A stretch of DNA of 64,000 bases from Treponema brennaborense DSM 12168 (GCF_000212415.1 NC_015500.1:1860001-1924000); one strand, 5' to 3'. Shown: positions 43,965 through 52,902, counted from the first letter of the stretch. Numbers and translations: made by a program. Notes: generated by a model not told the origin, from the letters alone.

Positions 43965-44996
43965 ATGGACATCTCAAACAAACAGCCCGTGCCGTTGTGC
44001 GCCGGCGTGCACGTGATCACCGGCGTTACCAATATCGGCGTTATCGCCGATTATCCGGCGGAACCGGCCGACGGCGGAAAATCAGCGGCTGTTCCCGATT
44101 TATATCTGATAGACAGCGGCGCGGACGGCGACGCGGCGAAAAAAATATATAAAACGCTTGAATCGCTCTATCCCGAAGGGTTTACGCTGAAAGCCGTGAT
44201 TTGCACGCATTCAAACGCCGACCATATCGGCGGCAACGACTGGTTTCAAAAGCACACCGGCTGCGGCGTCTGGGCGAGTTTGGGCGAACGCGGTTCCATC
44301 GAGCATACCGTTATTGAAGCGGCAATTATCTGGGGCGGTTATCCGTTTGCGGAAATTACCGGCAAACGGTACGTGGCCCGGCCGTCGCGGGTAACGCGCG
44401 TTATCGGCTGCGGTGAAACGGTGCGGCTTGCAGGCGGCGCGGAAATTTCGTTTATTTCCCTGCCCGGCCACTATCTTGACATGATAGGCGTTTTATACAC
44501 CGCAGGTGCGCCGATTACCGGAGCGCAGACGGATAACGAGCCGCCGCGCCGGGTTCTGTTTTTGGGCGACTGCATATTCGGCCGCCACGTGATAAAAAAA
44601 TACTGGATACCGTTTTTGTTCGACGTCGGACAGTTCAAACGGACGCTGGATACGATTAAAACCGTTCCCGCCGATGCGTACGTTCCCAGCCACGGAGACG
44701 TTCTCGATTCGGCCGATTCGCTGGAAGCGCTTGCGGAACTGAATATGATCGCCATCATGGAAACCGAAGTGAGTATTCTTGCGGTTTTGAAAGAAGAAAA
44801 AACGGCCGAAGAACTGCTGCAGGCGGTAGCCGATTTAAACCGAATCGAACTGGCCGACGGGCAGTACGTTCTGATAGGCTGTACGCTGCGTTCGTATCTG
44901 TCGTATTTGCACGGTCAGAAAAAAATCGGCCATTACATTCGCGGTAACAAAATGTACTGGAAGCGGCTCGAATCAAACGGGTCTGAAAACGACTAG
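43965..44996 (+). CDS. Metallo-beta-lactamase-fold hydrolase
   Basis: A 343-residue protein. The MBL core covers about 15-235: the metal motif is ICTHSNADHIGGNDW (H-x-N-x-D-H, with Asn in the second His place, as in one common subgroup), then SLPGHYLDMIGVLY, LFLGDCIFG and YVPSHGDVL with the later ligands. The C-terminal 90 residues resemble a winged-helix-like LACTB2 C-terminus. The substrate is unknown. It is transcribed from its own promoter after the methyltransferase, and a terminator follows. Confidence 0.88.
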   Translation: MDISNKQPVPLCAGVHVITGVTNIGVIADYPAEPADGGKSAAVPDLYLIDSGADGDAAKKIYKTLESLYPEGFTLKAVICTHSNADHIGGNDWFQKHTGCGVWASLGERGSIEHTVIEAAIIWGGYPFAEITGKRYVARPSRVTRVIGCGETVRLAGGAEISFISLPGHYLDMIGVLYTAGAPITGAQTDNEPPRRVLFLGDCIFGRHVIKKYWIPFLFDVGQFKRTLDTIKTVPADAYVPSHGDVLDSADSLEALAELNMIAIMETEVSILAVLKEEKTAEELLQAVADLNRIELADGQYVLIGCTLRSYLSYLHGQKKIGHYIRGNKMYWKRLESNGSEND

Positions 44997-45020
44997 CCCG
45001 GATGCGCAGGGCGGAACCCG

Positions 45021-45048
45021 GTAAAAAAGCCCCGCGCGGGCTTTTTTA
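45021..45048. terminator. Terminator after the MBL-fold gene
   Basis: GTAAAAAAGCCC-CGCG-GGGCTTTTTTAC-type hairpin. Nearly perfect, with A and T runs on both sides. Confidence 0.85.
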
Positions 45049-45123
45049 CGGAGGCGAGAGCCGAACCCCGGAGCAAGCCGGTCAGCGGTACGGTGTGCTC
45101 CGCAGGAACCGTCCATCGGTATC

Positions 45124-45152
45124 TTGCATAATACCGCAATATATGGTACTGT
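45124..45152 (+). promoter_or_regulatory. Candidate promoter of the PUR-domain gene
   Basis: TTGCAT (45124-45129), 17 bases, TACTGT (45147-45152). The leader is about 36 bases and holds GGAAGG before the ATG. Confidence 0.5.
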
Positions 45153-45195
45153 TTGCGCACAGGCATTCTGCACTTGCAGATTAAGGAAGGATAAC

Positions 45196-45591
45196 ATGGG
45201 CGCACGCGGCGAACTCTTTACCACTCAGGTTATGTTGGAAAACAGATCGTATTTTTTCAACGTAAAAGAAAACAGGACCGGCGATGTGTTTTTGCAGGTT
45301 GTAGAAAGCAAAAGCAAAAACGGTGAAGATTTTGACCGGCACGCGATCGTCGTATTTGCCGACGACATGCAGAAATTCTTCAAGGGCCTTGACGAATCGC
45401 TCACGTTCATTGAAAAAGACCGAAAAGAACGCTCGAAAGCGGCGGCCGAACGGAAAGCGGCAAAAAGTGCTGCCGGCGGAAAACGCATATACAAAAAACC
45501 CGCCGACGATCAGGAGCGCAAAAGCGACGGCATCAAGCGAACGGGAAAAGTGCACGTCGTTTCAAAACGCCAGAAATCGAAAGAAGAATAA
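45196..45591 (+). CDS. PUR-domain nucleic-acid-binding protein (BpuR-like, DUF3276)
   Basis: A 131-residue protein. Residues 1-70 form one PUR repeat: GARGELFTTQVMLENRSYFF, then NVKENRTGDVFLQVVESK and DRHAIVVFADDMQKFFKGL. It is the bacterial Pur-alpha fold, known in Borrelia as BpuR, which binds DNA and RNA and represses its own translation. The tail (75-131) is very basic and probably adds RNA affinity; Borrelia BpuR is shorter there as far as I recall. The start is ATG 45196 after AAGGAAGG. A terminator follows, so it is monocistronic. Confidence 0.9.
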   Translation: MGARGELFTTQVMLENRSYFFNVKENRTGDVFLQVVESKSKNGEDFDRHAIVVFADDMQKFFKGLDESLTFIEKDRKERSKAAAERKAAKSAAGGKRIYKKPADDQERKSDGIKRTGKVHVVSKRQKSKEE

Positions 45592-45630
45592 ACGTACCGC
45601 AGGTCGCGTTACCGCGCCCGCGAAACGGAA

Positions 45631-45663
45631 CGCACTGCCGGTTTTCGGCGGTGCGTTTTTTTT
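45631..45663 (+). terminator. Terminator after the PUR-domain gene
   Basis: CGCACTGCCG-GTTTT-CGGCGGTGCG followed by eight T. The following bases to 45816 have several degenerate copies of ggatatcgtcgg and no gene. Confidence 0.85.
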
Positions 45664-45816
45664 ACGGCCGAGAGGAACGCCCCGGTGCCGGGGGCACGGC
45701 GGATATCGTCGGATATCGTTGGGAGCACGCAGCGGGAACGTCCGGCGGATGACTGGTGCTCGGCAGATGTCGCCGGATATCGTCGGGGGCGTGGCAGATG
45801 CCGAAAATTGCGCGGT

Positions 45817-46410
45817 TCAGTAGTGAAACGTCAGCCGCTGAATAGGCGACGGGCCGAGCAGTTTGCACAGTTCGCGATGCGCTTTCGTCGGATAGCCTTT
45901 ATGTTTTTCATAGCCGTACTGCGGATAGAGCTGTCCGTACGCGATCATGACGCGATCCCGTTCCGTTTTTGCCAGAATGGAAGCGGCCATAACGGCGCTT
46001 TCCGTCGCGTCGGCTTTCGGGCGGGCGACGCAGGGGACGCGGATGTCCGGGCAGAACGTGCCGTCGGCGATTGCCGAAACGAGCGGCTGCGCGCAGCTGC
46101 CGAACCGGGAGGCGCAGAACGCGGGTAATTTTTGCCGCATCTGATCGAAAGCCAGTTTCATGGCAAGCAGGCTTGCCTGCAAAATGTTTATTTCATCGAT
46201 AACCGTATGATCTACGAGCGCAACGCCCCAGCACGCGCGTTCTTTTATGAGAGATTCAAGAACGGCGCGGCGTTTTTCACTCAGTTTTTTTGAATCGTTC
46301 AAAAGCTCGACCGGGAAGTCCGGCGGCAGAATAACGGCGCCCGCCGAAACGGGACCGGCGAGCGGACCCCGGCCGGCTTCGTCAAGGCCGCATATCAGCG
46401 GAATTTGCAT
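45817..46410 (-). CDS. rnhB: Ribonuclease HII
   Basis: A 197-residue RNase HII that removes RNA from RNA-DNA hybrids and single ribonucleotides. The catalytic DE pair is in CGLDEAGRGPLAGPV (residues 8-22), the next Asp in AIADGTFCPD and a later Asp in SILAKTERDRVM. The C-terminal KHKGYPTKAH motif is present. The start MQIPLICGLDEAG overlaps the stop of the membrane-protein gene by one base (TGATG). The open frame upstream to 46662 is antisense-like noise within that gene. It is last in the operon from 51584. Confidence 0.95.
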   Translation of the reverse strand: MQIPLICGLDEAGRGPLAGPVSAGAVILPPDFPVELLNDSKKLSEKRRAVLESLIKERACWGVALVDHTVIDEINILQASLLAMKLAFDQMRQKLPAFCASRFGSCAQPLVSAIADGTFCPDIRVPCVARPKADATESAVMAASILAKTERDRVMIAYGQLYPQYGYEKHKGYPTKAHRELCKLLGPSPIQRLTFHY

Positions 46411-47693
46411 CACGGGGCCTTTTTGACTTGGAAATACGCAGGCACTTCCGGCAAATCCGCCGCCGCGGTATCTTCGGCTGTTGAAGCCGGAACGTTGTTC
46501 ATAAAACCTGCGCACACATAATACATTTCCGCGTCGGAAAGATGCATCGTAATCTGCGGACGGTCCGCGACGTAATCGAGACTGACCGAACGCATCTCGC
46601 CCGTTCCGATAAACACGGCGACAAACGCGGTGTCTTTTATCCAGGCACCGTCGGCACTGCACAGGCCGAATGTATACACGCCCTGCTCTGCCGGAGAAAA
46701 AACAATCAGCGGCGAAAAAACGCCCCGATCGAATCGGCGCACGCCGTCGGTTTCCGTATACGTAAAGTCGCCGGGCACGGGCTGCGGCGGTTCCGCCGAA
46801 ATCAAACCGTTCAGTTTGGCCGTAATGCCGGCGAGTACGGCGGAATCGGGCATAAACGATTCGTGCAGCGCCAGATCGAATCCGGCGACAGGCTGCGCGG
46901 CGGTTCCGTGTACAGAGGGAAACTCCGGTGAGGCGGCGGTTCCAGGCGCCACCGTGTCAGCAAAGTTCGAGCCGGCGGTTCCGGGCGCCGCCGTGTCAGC
47001 AAAGTTCGAGCCGGCGGTTCCGGGCGCCGCCGTGTCAGCAAAGTTCGAGCCGGCGGTTCCGGGCGCCGCCGTGTCAGCAAAGTTCGAACCGGCGGTTCCT
47101 GAGGCGGCGGTTTCCGCATCGGAAAGTCCAAAATACGCCGCATACCAGCCGCCCGCGGCGGCTTCAAACACGTACGAAGCGCCGTCCGCGTACGCCGCGC
47201 CGGCCGGATAGACGGGACACGCCGCTTCCCGGACGAGAACGCCGGTAACGAGGTCGAGACAAACGAGCGTACGGGAAGCGTCGATAAACACCACCGCATC
47301 GGCGAACGCACCGGGTTTGCTGACGATCGGATACCGATTCCCGTACGACCAGCCGTTTTCCGAACTGCGCAGAACGTAGCCGTCCGCGCTGATAGTAAAA
47401 CCGGCGGCGGTTCCGGATGCCGCCGTATCAGCGAAGTTCGGCACGGCAGAAGCGGCGAACGACGGTACCAAAGCGGCTATACGGGCGCCGGCCGGTTCCG
47501 AGGGAACGTCGGCGGCGGAACTTTCAGACACGGCGACAGAATTCCGTGAAATGAAGGGAAACAGCGAATCGACCGCCGCGTTGAACGCCGGAAAAGATTC
47601 CGCCGCATATAAAACGGCGCACAATGCAGCGATAAAAATCAAAACCAGCACGCACACGGCGATGATGCCGGCGAGACGTTTTTTTCGGGCCAT
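46410..47693 (-). CDS. Membrane-anchored protein of unknown function with 13-residue repeats
   Basis: A 427-residue protein I cannot assign. The basic start MARKKRL and one membrane helix (GIIAVCVLVLIFIAALCAVL, residues 9-30) mark a bitopic protein with a large outer part. Residues about 200-250 hold four tandem TAAPGTAGSNFAD units; a further copy (FADTAASGTA) occurs near residue 87. The rest is rich in Ala, Gly and Pro with beta-type stretches (GEMRSVSLDYVADRP). GGAGG is 9 bases before the ATG. It lies after two exported-protein genes with a 1-base gap and may function with them. Confidence 0.75.
   Translation of the reverse strand: MARKKRLAGIIAVCVLVLIFIAALCAVLYAAESFPAFNAAVDSLFPFISRNSVAVSESSAADVPSEPAGARIAALVPSFAASAVPNFADTAASGTAAGFTISADGYVLRSSENGWSYGNRYPIVSKPGAFADAVVFIDASRTLVCLDLVTGVLVREAACPVYPAGAAYADGASYVFEAAAGGWYAAYFGLSDAETAASGTAGSNFADTAAPGTAGSNFADTAAPGTAGSNFADTAAPGTAGSNFADTVAPGTAASPEFPSVHGTAAQPVAGFDLALHESFMPDSAVLAGITAKLNGLISAEPPQPVPGDFTYTETDGVRRFDRGVFSPLIVFSPAEQGVYTFGLCSADGAWIKDTAFVAVFIGTGEMRSVSLDYVADRPQITMHLSDAEMYYVCAGFMNNVPASTAEDTAAADLPEVPAYFQVKKAP
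46933..47110. repeat. 39-bp in-frame tandem repeat, 4 copies plus a partial
   Basis: Units start near 46933, 46972, 47011 and 47050, with a partial one at 47089. Copies 2 to 4 are almost identical. A diverged solitary copy is at 47404-47441 in the same gene. Confidence 0.93.
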
Positions 47694-47694
47694 A

Positions 47695-48735
47695 TCAGTT
47701 TTCCTCCGTTCCGGCCGGCCGGTACAGCAGCGCCGTAAAACGATTCAGATAAAGCGGAACGGCGTCCGAAAGCCACGCAAGATCTGAAACGAACAGCGAC
47801 GCGTCGCGGGCCGGAATATAATACGGCGCGAACTCGTCCTGCGCCGTGAGTTCGGCGATTCCGGCCGAATACGGCGGCAATACGGAAGCGGGTACAAACC
47901 CGTACGCAACGCCGAGTGCTCTGAACCGTTCAAAAAGCGCTTCCGGCTCAGCTACGGCTATTTCCGCGGCGAGCGGCTCCCCCGCTTCGGAGACAGCCGC
48001 TTCGGAACGCAGCAGCGCGCGGTATACCGGTGCGGCCGATTCCGAACGGCGCAGCACGTAGCGCAGCGCCCCTTCCGAAAAAACGGCCGAAACCTCGGCG
48101 GGTTCCAAAACGGCGGTTTCGATATCGTCGTATCGGGCAGAAACCGATTCGCACAGCCGTTCGAGTTTTACCTGCGCGCGGTACAGCGCGACTTTGCGCG
48201 CTTCCGCGGACGGTTTTGCAAAACCGCCCGCCGCGTCGAAAACAGGCATGGCGGGAACCGGAGCGGCGGCGGCGGGCCGGGGACGAGCCGCGGCAAGCCA
48301 TGAAAAAAAGGCGTACGCGGAGTCCGACTGAACGTGCGCAGATACGGTGCCGGAACCGACGGCGAAGATAAAATCGGAAACCGCCGTCTCAAGCGTGCGC
48401 CGCAGTTCGGAAGCGGCTTCATCGGGAGAAAGGGACGGCTGCACGAAACACGCGTACCACAGGCATTCGGCCAGCGCGTACGGCTGGGCGTCGGAAGCCG
48501 CGGCGGCGGCAAGATACGACGTAAACAGTTCCACGTATTCGTCGCCGTTCAGCTGTGAGAGCCGCTTCCAGTCTTCGATCGAAGCGGCCGGTAATGCGTC
48601 GGAATCAGCCGGCAAAGCCGTTTTGCCGGCGGTTTGCACGGGAGCGCCCGTTTTCCGTACTGCAGACTGCGCAAACGACGGCGGCACCGTACTCAGCGCC
48701 GCACACAGACAAATACACACACACACCTTTTTCAA
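47695..48735 (-). CDS. Exported protein of unknown function
   Basis: A 346-residue protein. The start is TTG 48735, 7 bases after GGAGG, giving the signal peptide KKVCVCICLCAALSTVPPSF. It overlaps the stop of the preceding gene by 4 bases (TTGA). The mature part is Ala-rich and largely helical with Tyr/Trp-rich ends (EDWKRLSQLNGDEYVELFTS, LSDAVPLYLNRFTALLY). No family is recognised. An upstream frame to 48807 lies within the previous gene. Its position between two other envelope proteins suggests a joint function. Confidence 0.75.
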   Translation of the reverse strand: MKKVCVCICLCAALSTVPPSFAQSAVRKTGAPVQTAGKTALPADSDALPAASIEDWKRLSQLNGDEYVELFTSYLAAAAASDAQPYALAECLWYACFVQPSLSPDEAASELRRTLETAVSDFIFAVGSGTVSAHVQSDSAYAFFSWLAAARPRPAAAAPVPAMPVFDAAGGFAKPSAEARKVALYRAQVKLERLCESVSARYDDIETAVLEPAEVSAVFSEGALRYVLRRSESAAPVYRALLRSEAAVSEAGEPLAAEIAVAEPEALFERFRALGVAYGFVPASVLPPYSAGIAELTAQDEFAPYYIPARDASLFVSDLAWLSDAVPLYLNRFTALLYRPAGTEEN

Positions 48736-50966
48736 AACAGTCCTCCGGGAAATCCTGAAACGGTATTGCCGTCGTCCGCCGTCAGCTTCGAGCGGCCGTC
48801 GTACCATACCGGAGAAACGCGGGCGGCAGCGGCGGAGTTGCCGTGCAGCTCGGCCGCAAACGCATTACGCTTGAGCGTCGCGGTAACGCCGGTCAGTTCG
48901 GCGATGCGTCCAAGATCGGCGATCACCTTGCAGCCGCTGCCTGTCAAATCGAATATACCGGCGGACAGTGAAAATAAAACCGCAGTGGGCGCTACCGCCG
49001 TAAAGCGGCCGCCCGTAACGGAAACGTTTGATCTGACGCCGGAAAAAAGCGCGGCGTACCGTCCGCTCGTAACCGTAACACCGCAATTGTCGAGCAGTAC
49101 GCTCGCCGAATCCGCGGTAAAAACGGAGCCGCTGGAACCGAAGCCGGCGACCAGTTCGCAGTTGGTAAACGAGACGGCGGCGTTCCGCACCGCGACGAGC
49201 GGTTTTCCTGCGGCTGCAGCTGCGGCGGCGGAACGGTTCGCTTCGGCTGCCGCCGGCTGCCGTTTTTCAAACACGCAATTGTTCACGTACAGCCGCGCGG
49301 CGTCCTGTACGGAAAAAGACGCGCCTTCGGCTAAGATGAACCCCGAATCGTCGCCGGCGCCGTTGATTTCACACGTACCGGTAACGGTCACCGTCTCCGG
49401 CACGGCGATCATGCCGTTCACGTGCAGCCGGGTAAACGACGCGTCGTTGATAACGGAATACGCCTGTTCGATACGGAAAAAAGGACGCGCCAAACTGCCG
49501 TCGGGACGGTCGGAAACGGCGTCCGCCGCAAGATAATAATTGAATTCGTCTATAATCACGCGAAACACGGCGGGATCGCTCACGTTTCCGGCGGCGTCCC
49601 GGCCGTACGCCGTAACCGTGTACAGGGACGCGCTACCGCTGCGCGACGGCAGACTGACGCGCGTTCCGTCGTAGACGGTAAACGAAGGCGACAGCGGTGC
49701 GGCCGGAATCGAGGCGGCGTCGAGTGAAAGCTCGTTAAAACCGGTCGCCGCCTCCGAAGTCAGTTCGACGGCGTACACGATATCCGCGTCCGCGCTTTCG
49801 GCGAACGAAAACGACACGGGGCGGCGGCTGTAAAACGAATCTCCGTCGGAAACGAAACGCGGCACCGCGGGCGGACGCTTATCGATCGCGACGGTATACG
49901 CCAGCGAACCGTGCCGCACGCCGCCGTAATACGCGTCGAACTCAACCGAAACACACAGTTCTTCACCGTAGAACGCGTCGACGGTAATCGCCGGTTCGGG
50001 CGGCAGCGCCGAGCCGCGCGGCGACAGCAGATACCCGTTTTCCGCCGCCAATACGACGGGAGTATTGCCCGCTTTTGCGGAATTCGGGGACGGCAGCGGT
50101 TTCGGCGGCAGTTCGGCCGTATAAACGGGATTCGACGGATCGTACGCGACGCTCTGCCATGAAATGCGATGCGGAATCGAACGGTCGAGCAGGAAACTTC
50201 CCGAAGCGGCGGCCCAGTCGCCGCCGTCGAGCGAATAAATGAGTTTTTTCCGGGTAAACGTAACGGTCGTCCAATCTGTAACGGTAAACGGCGGTTCCGC
50301 GTTCGGATCCGCCGGAGCGGAAATACCCGCCGAGCCGGCAATATCCGCCGGAGCGGCGGTGCGCGAATCAGGCGAGTTTATTCCCGTATCCGCCCGCACG
50401 GTACCGTCGGGAACGATCACGAATCGCCAATACAGCGAGCCGTCGGTTACCGTGCACGGAACGAAGCGAGCGGGAAACGCTCCGGCTTCCAGTGAAAGGG
50501 AACGGTTTGAAATAAAAGGAGACGGCTCGATTCCGAGCGCGTAAGAAAACGACGAGGGAAAAACGATCGTGTCGCCGGGATGATACTTTACGAACGGCGA
50601 TTCGTCCGAAACCGGCGGCTGCCACGCGCCGCTCCGTTCCGAAACCGTAAACGGAATCCGCCGTTCACTCGTACCGCCGTCGGGCGACACGGTCACGATC
50701 CGAAGCGGAACCGAACCGGTCGCGTCCAAAAGCACGGGACCGTCGTACGCAAAGCCGAAATCCCGCGGATCGGAACCGGTGAACGAATAATACGCTTCGC
50801 ACCCTTCCGGTACTTCAAGAATCAAAGCCTGTTTGTTCGCCCACGTTCCTTCCGCAGGGCTTACGACGCGCGCGCCGGCAGACAACGGGGAAGTTTGCGC
50901 ATACAATCCGCAAACTCCGCATAAAAGAATCACCGACAGCTGTATATACCGGAATCGATCTCGCAT
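48732..50966 (-). CDS. Large exported protein, Ig-like and beta-helix regions
   Basis: A 744-residue protein. The signal peptide is RFRYIQLSVILLCGVCGLYA. Residues about 25-450 have repeated Ig/FN3-like or chitobiase C-terminal-like modules (PEGCEAYYSFTGSDPRDFGF, YAVELTSEAATGFNELSLDA, YTVTAYGRDAAGNVSDPAVF). Residues about 480-740 have short repeating strands with Asn and Cys (TGTCEINGAGDDSGFILAEG, LYVNNCVFEK, VSFTNCELVAGF), typical of a right-handed beta-helix. Such architecture fits surface adhesion or carbohydrate binding. It follows a phosphoribosyltransferase gene by 15 bases; GAGGATG precedes the ATG. Confidence 0.8.
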   Translation of the reverse strand: MRDRFRYIQLSVILLCGVCGLYAQTSPLSAGARVVSPAEGTWANKQALILEVPEGCEAYYSFTGSDPRDFGFAYDGPVLLDATGSVPLRIVTVSPDGGTSERRIPFTVSERSGAWQPPVSDESPFVKYHPGDTIVFPSSFSYALGIEPSPFISNRSLSLEAGAFPARFVPCTVTDGSLYWRFVIVPDGTVRADTGINSPDSRTAAPADIAGSAGISAPADPNAEPPFTVTDWTTVTFTRKKLIYSLDGGDWAAASGSFLLDRSIPHRISWQSVAYDPSNPVYTAELPPKPLPSPNSAKAGNTPVVLAAENGYLLSPRGSALPPEPAITVDAFYGEELCVSVEFDAYYGGVRHGSLAYTVAIDKRPPAVPRFVSDGDSFYSRRPVSFSFAESADADIVYAVELTSEAATGFNELSLDAASIPAAPLSPSFTVYDGTRVSLPSRSGSASLYTVTAYGRDAAGNVSDPAVFRVIIDEFNYYLAADAVSDRPDGSLARPFFRIEQAYSVINDASFTRLHVNGMIAVPETVTVTGTCEINGAGDDSGFILAEGASFSVQDAARLYVNNCVFEKRQPAAAEANRSAAAAAAAGKPLVAVRNAAVSFTNCELVAGFGSSGSVFTADSASVLLDNCGVTVTSGRYAALFSGVRSNVSVTGGRFTAVAPTAVLFSLSAGIFDLTGSGCKVIADLGRIAELTGVTATLKRNAFAAELHGNSAAAARVSPVWYDGRSKLTADDGNTVSGFPGGLF

Positions 50967-50981
50967 AATACATCCTCAAAG

Positions 50982-51584
50982 CTAGAAAAGAGAATCGAAA
51001 ACTTCCCTGAGTTCGGGATCCTCTTTATAGTAGTATTCTTCAAGCTCTTCTTTCGACAACCCGATCAATTCATGACTCATGTAATGAATCCATCGATCTT
51101 CTTCAGGTTTGGTGATCGTAAACTTACGGCACCAGTAATCGGGCTGGATCGGAAGCTGCTCGTCGTGAAAAGTAAAATATTTATAATCGTGAACGGCCAC
51201 TTTTATGTCTTTGCGCGGAATGCCTTTTTCAAGCAGGACTTCGACCAGATAATTGATCGTCTTGCCGGTATCGAAAATATCGTCCACCAGCAGGATTTTG
51301 TCACCGGGGCGCAGATGTTCGGGAGAATACGTCCAACCGTCGACCATAACGCGGTCCCGTTGCCGGATATCCGAATACGAGCGGGCGACAACGGCCGCAT
51401 ACAATACGGGGTGCACGTCTTTACGTGCGATTTTGAAATATTCGCTTACGACGTTCGCAACGTACGCACCGCCGCGCAGGGAAACGTAAATGACGTCGGG
51501 AACAAAGCCTTCTTTATGAATCCGATGCGCCATTTTAAGCGAATTGTTGCGTACTTTATCATAAGTCAAAAATTCTTTGATCAT
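50982..51584 (-). CDS. Type I phosphoribosyltransferase
   Basis: A 200-residue cytosolic enzyme. The PRPP motif is ILLVDDIFDTGKTINYLVEV near residues 94-113. The N-terminal FVPDVIYVSLRGGAYVANVV is typical of purine PRTases, and the C-terminal DYWCRKFTITKPEEDRWIHY resembles hypoxanthine/xanthine PRTases. The substrate is probably a purine base. GAGG lies before the ATG. It is first in the operon of three envelope proteins and rnhB, a combination without obvious functional logic. Confidence 0.88.
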   Translation of the reverse strand: MIKEFLTYDKVRNNSLKMAHRIHKEGFVPDVIYVSLRGGAYVANVVSEYFKIARKDVHPVLYAAVVARSYSDIRQRDRVMVDGWTYSPEHLRPGDKILLVDDIFDTGKTINYLVEVLLEKGIPRKDIKVAVHDYKYFTFHDEQLPIQPDYWCRKFTITKPEEDRWIHYMSHELIGLSKEELEEYYYKEDPELREVFDSLF

Positions 51585-51604
51585 ATAAAAACCTCTGTAA
51601 TCGT

Positions 51605-51633
51605 ATCATACCGCATATTTTGCGATAAGACAA
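51605..51633 (-). promoter_or_regulatory. Candidate promoter of the PRTase-rnhB operon
   Basis: TTGTCT (51633-51628), 17 bases, TATGAT (51610-51605). The leader is about 14 bases and includes GAGG. Confidence 0.6.
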
Positions 51634-51678
51634 CCGGCGGCCGTTGAAATCACTTTCGGGAGAAATCGATTCCGGGAC

Positions 51679-51707
51679 TTGTCCGAACGGCTGCGGCGGA
51701 GTATACT
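51679..51707 (+). promoter_or_regulatory. Candidate promoter of the orphan gene at 51714, leaderless
   Basis: TTGTCC (51679-51684), 17 bases, TATACT (51702-51707), 6 bases, ATG at 51714. Confidence 0.6.
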
Positions 51708-51713
51708 GCAAAA

Positions 51714-52172
51714 ATGAAACAAGCGGATAAAACGGCATTTTTAGAAGAATTCGAGCAGGCGACCGGAGACACCGTGCAAACGATGGTGATGGCGCGCCTG
51801 TACAGCAGTGCGGTTACCGTCCGGCGCGCGGGGCTTGAATTTCCGCCGGGGCAAACCTTTTTATGGGGCCTGCTCATATTTGGAACGCAGGACGTACATT
51901 TTTTCGTGCATCCGTCGCAGCACGCGTTGCTCGCGCTGTTCAACGCCGGTTCGCCGTCGAAAACGCAGCAGATACGGATTGAGCGCCGCATGCTGACGCG
52001 GATAATGCCGCCGGAACAGGCAAAAAACAGATTCGCCGCGCTGTTTTCGTCCAAACCGAAAACGCTCTCCATTACGTACGAGGCGGCGGACGGAAAACCG
52101 ATAACGCTTGACTTTGAAGTGCTCGCGAATAATCAGGATATCGCCGGCGCGATCGAACGGTACGGCGTGTAA
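51714..52172 (+). CDS. Protein of unknown function
   Basis: A 152-residue soluble protein with no signal peptide that I do not recognise. The N-terminal helix (MKQADKTAFLEEFEQATGD) is followed by beta-type segments (LYSSAVTVRRAGLEFPPGQT, FLWGLLIFGTQDVHFFVHPS). A basic middle part and the strand LSITYEAADGKPITLDFEVL suggest a PH-like or split-barrel fold. It stands alone between divergent and convergent genes, with a good leaderless-type promoter. Confidence 0.75.
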   Translation: MKQADKTAFLEEFEQATGDTVQTMVMARLYSSAVTVRRAGLEFPPGQTFLWGLLIFGTQDVHFFVHPSQHALLALFNAGSPSKTQQIRIERRMLTRIMPPEQAKNRFAALFSSKPKTLSITYEAADGKPITLDFEVLANNQDIAGAIERYGV

Positions 52173-52206
52173 AGCAGCGGCCGTGCTACTTCGCGGCTGA
52201 GCTGAG

Positions 52207-52269
52207 CTCAGCTCAGAACTCTCCGCGCTACCTCGCTGCTCCGCTCCGCTCAGCTCAGAACTCTCCGCG
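52207..52269. repeat. 21-bp direct repeat at the 3' end of the DUF6062 gene
   Basis: The 21 bases at 52249-52269 (containing the last codons and stop of the minus-strand gene) recur exactly at 52207-52227, a period of 42. The stretch between is rich in gctgagctcagctc palindromes. Confidence 0.88.
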
Positions 52270-52896
52270 AAGCGACGCGGCGAGTTCTTTCCACACGACT
52301 TTATCCGCTTCCGGCAAAGCGGCGAATTCTTTCTGTTTACCCCAGGCCGAACAGTCTATGAACCGCTTCGTCCGTTCATATAACGAGGAAAAACGGGCCT
52401 CTTGAAATTCGGAAAGCCATTCGGGAATTCTGCGTCCTGAAAGCCGCACCAACCGGGCATAATGGGAAACGCACAACCCGTCCGAGCGACAGAAAAAGGC
52501 GTGCAAATCCGCGTCCGCCGCCGCGTCGTCGTGCGCTTCGGCTATAAACGACAGAAACTCTTTTTCAATACGGGTACGCTCCGCGCAGGCGGGACACGGT
52601 TTTTTGTAAACGCGCATTTTCCGTTTTTTAAAATCTTCAATATAACCGCCGAGCGTTTCGTTGCCGAGGATCGCGACGGCAAGTCCGTCCCGGTACGTAA
52701 GCAGTTTTTTCGCGTGATCGGCGCAGAATCCGCCGGCTTCACGGTACTGAGCCCGGAACGTCCGATCGGAAATATGCTCGAACAGCATACCGTCTATGTA
52801 CCGGTCTATGCGTTCTTCGATAATACGGCACAGCGGACAGCCGTCTTTTTCACAAGCCTTTTCGAGGGCAAAATAATTCACATGTTTTTCAGCCAT
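52255..52896 (-). CDS. DUF6062 family cysteine-rich protein
   Basis: A 213-residue protein with cysteine motifs CPLC (near 19), FCADHAKK (near 60), CPAC (near 102) and LCVSH (near 146). This is the pattern of DUF6062 proteins, probably zinc- or Fe-S-binding; function unknown. The start MAEKHVNYFALEKAC at 52896 is chosen because a promoter with leaderless spacing ends 6 bases upstream; the frame is open to 52935. It lies 54 bases after the histidine kinase gene but appears separately transcribed. Confidence 0.85.
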   Translation of the reverse strand: MAEKHVNYFALEKACEKDGCPLCRIIEERIDRYIDGMLFEHISDRTFRAQYREAGGFCADHAKKLLTYRDGLAVAILGNETLGGYIEDFKKRKMRVYKKPCPACAERTRIEKEFLSFIAEAHDDAAADADLHAFFCRSDGLCVSHYARLVRLSGRRIPEWLSEFQEARFSSLYERTKRFIDCSAWGKQKEFAALPEADKVVWKELAASLRGEF

Positions 52897-52902
52897 AGAA
52901 AA

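Noticed and set aside
46933-47110. CRISPR-like array of 39-bp units
   Set aside because: The units are contiguous without spacers and in frame within a coding sequence; no cas gene is near. The same holds for the 20-bp units at 712-797.
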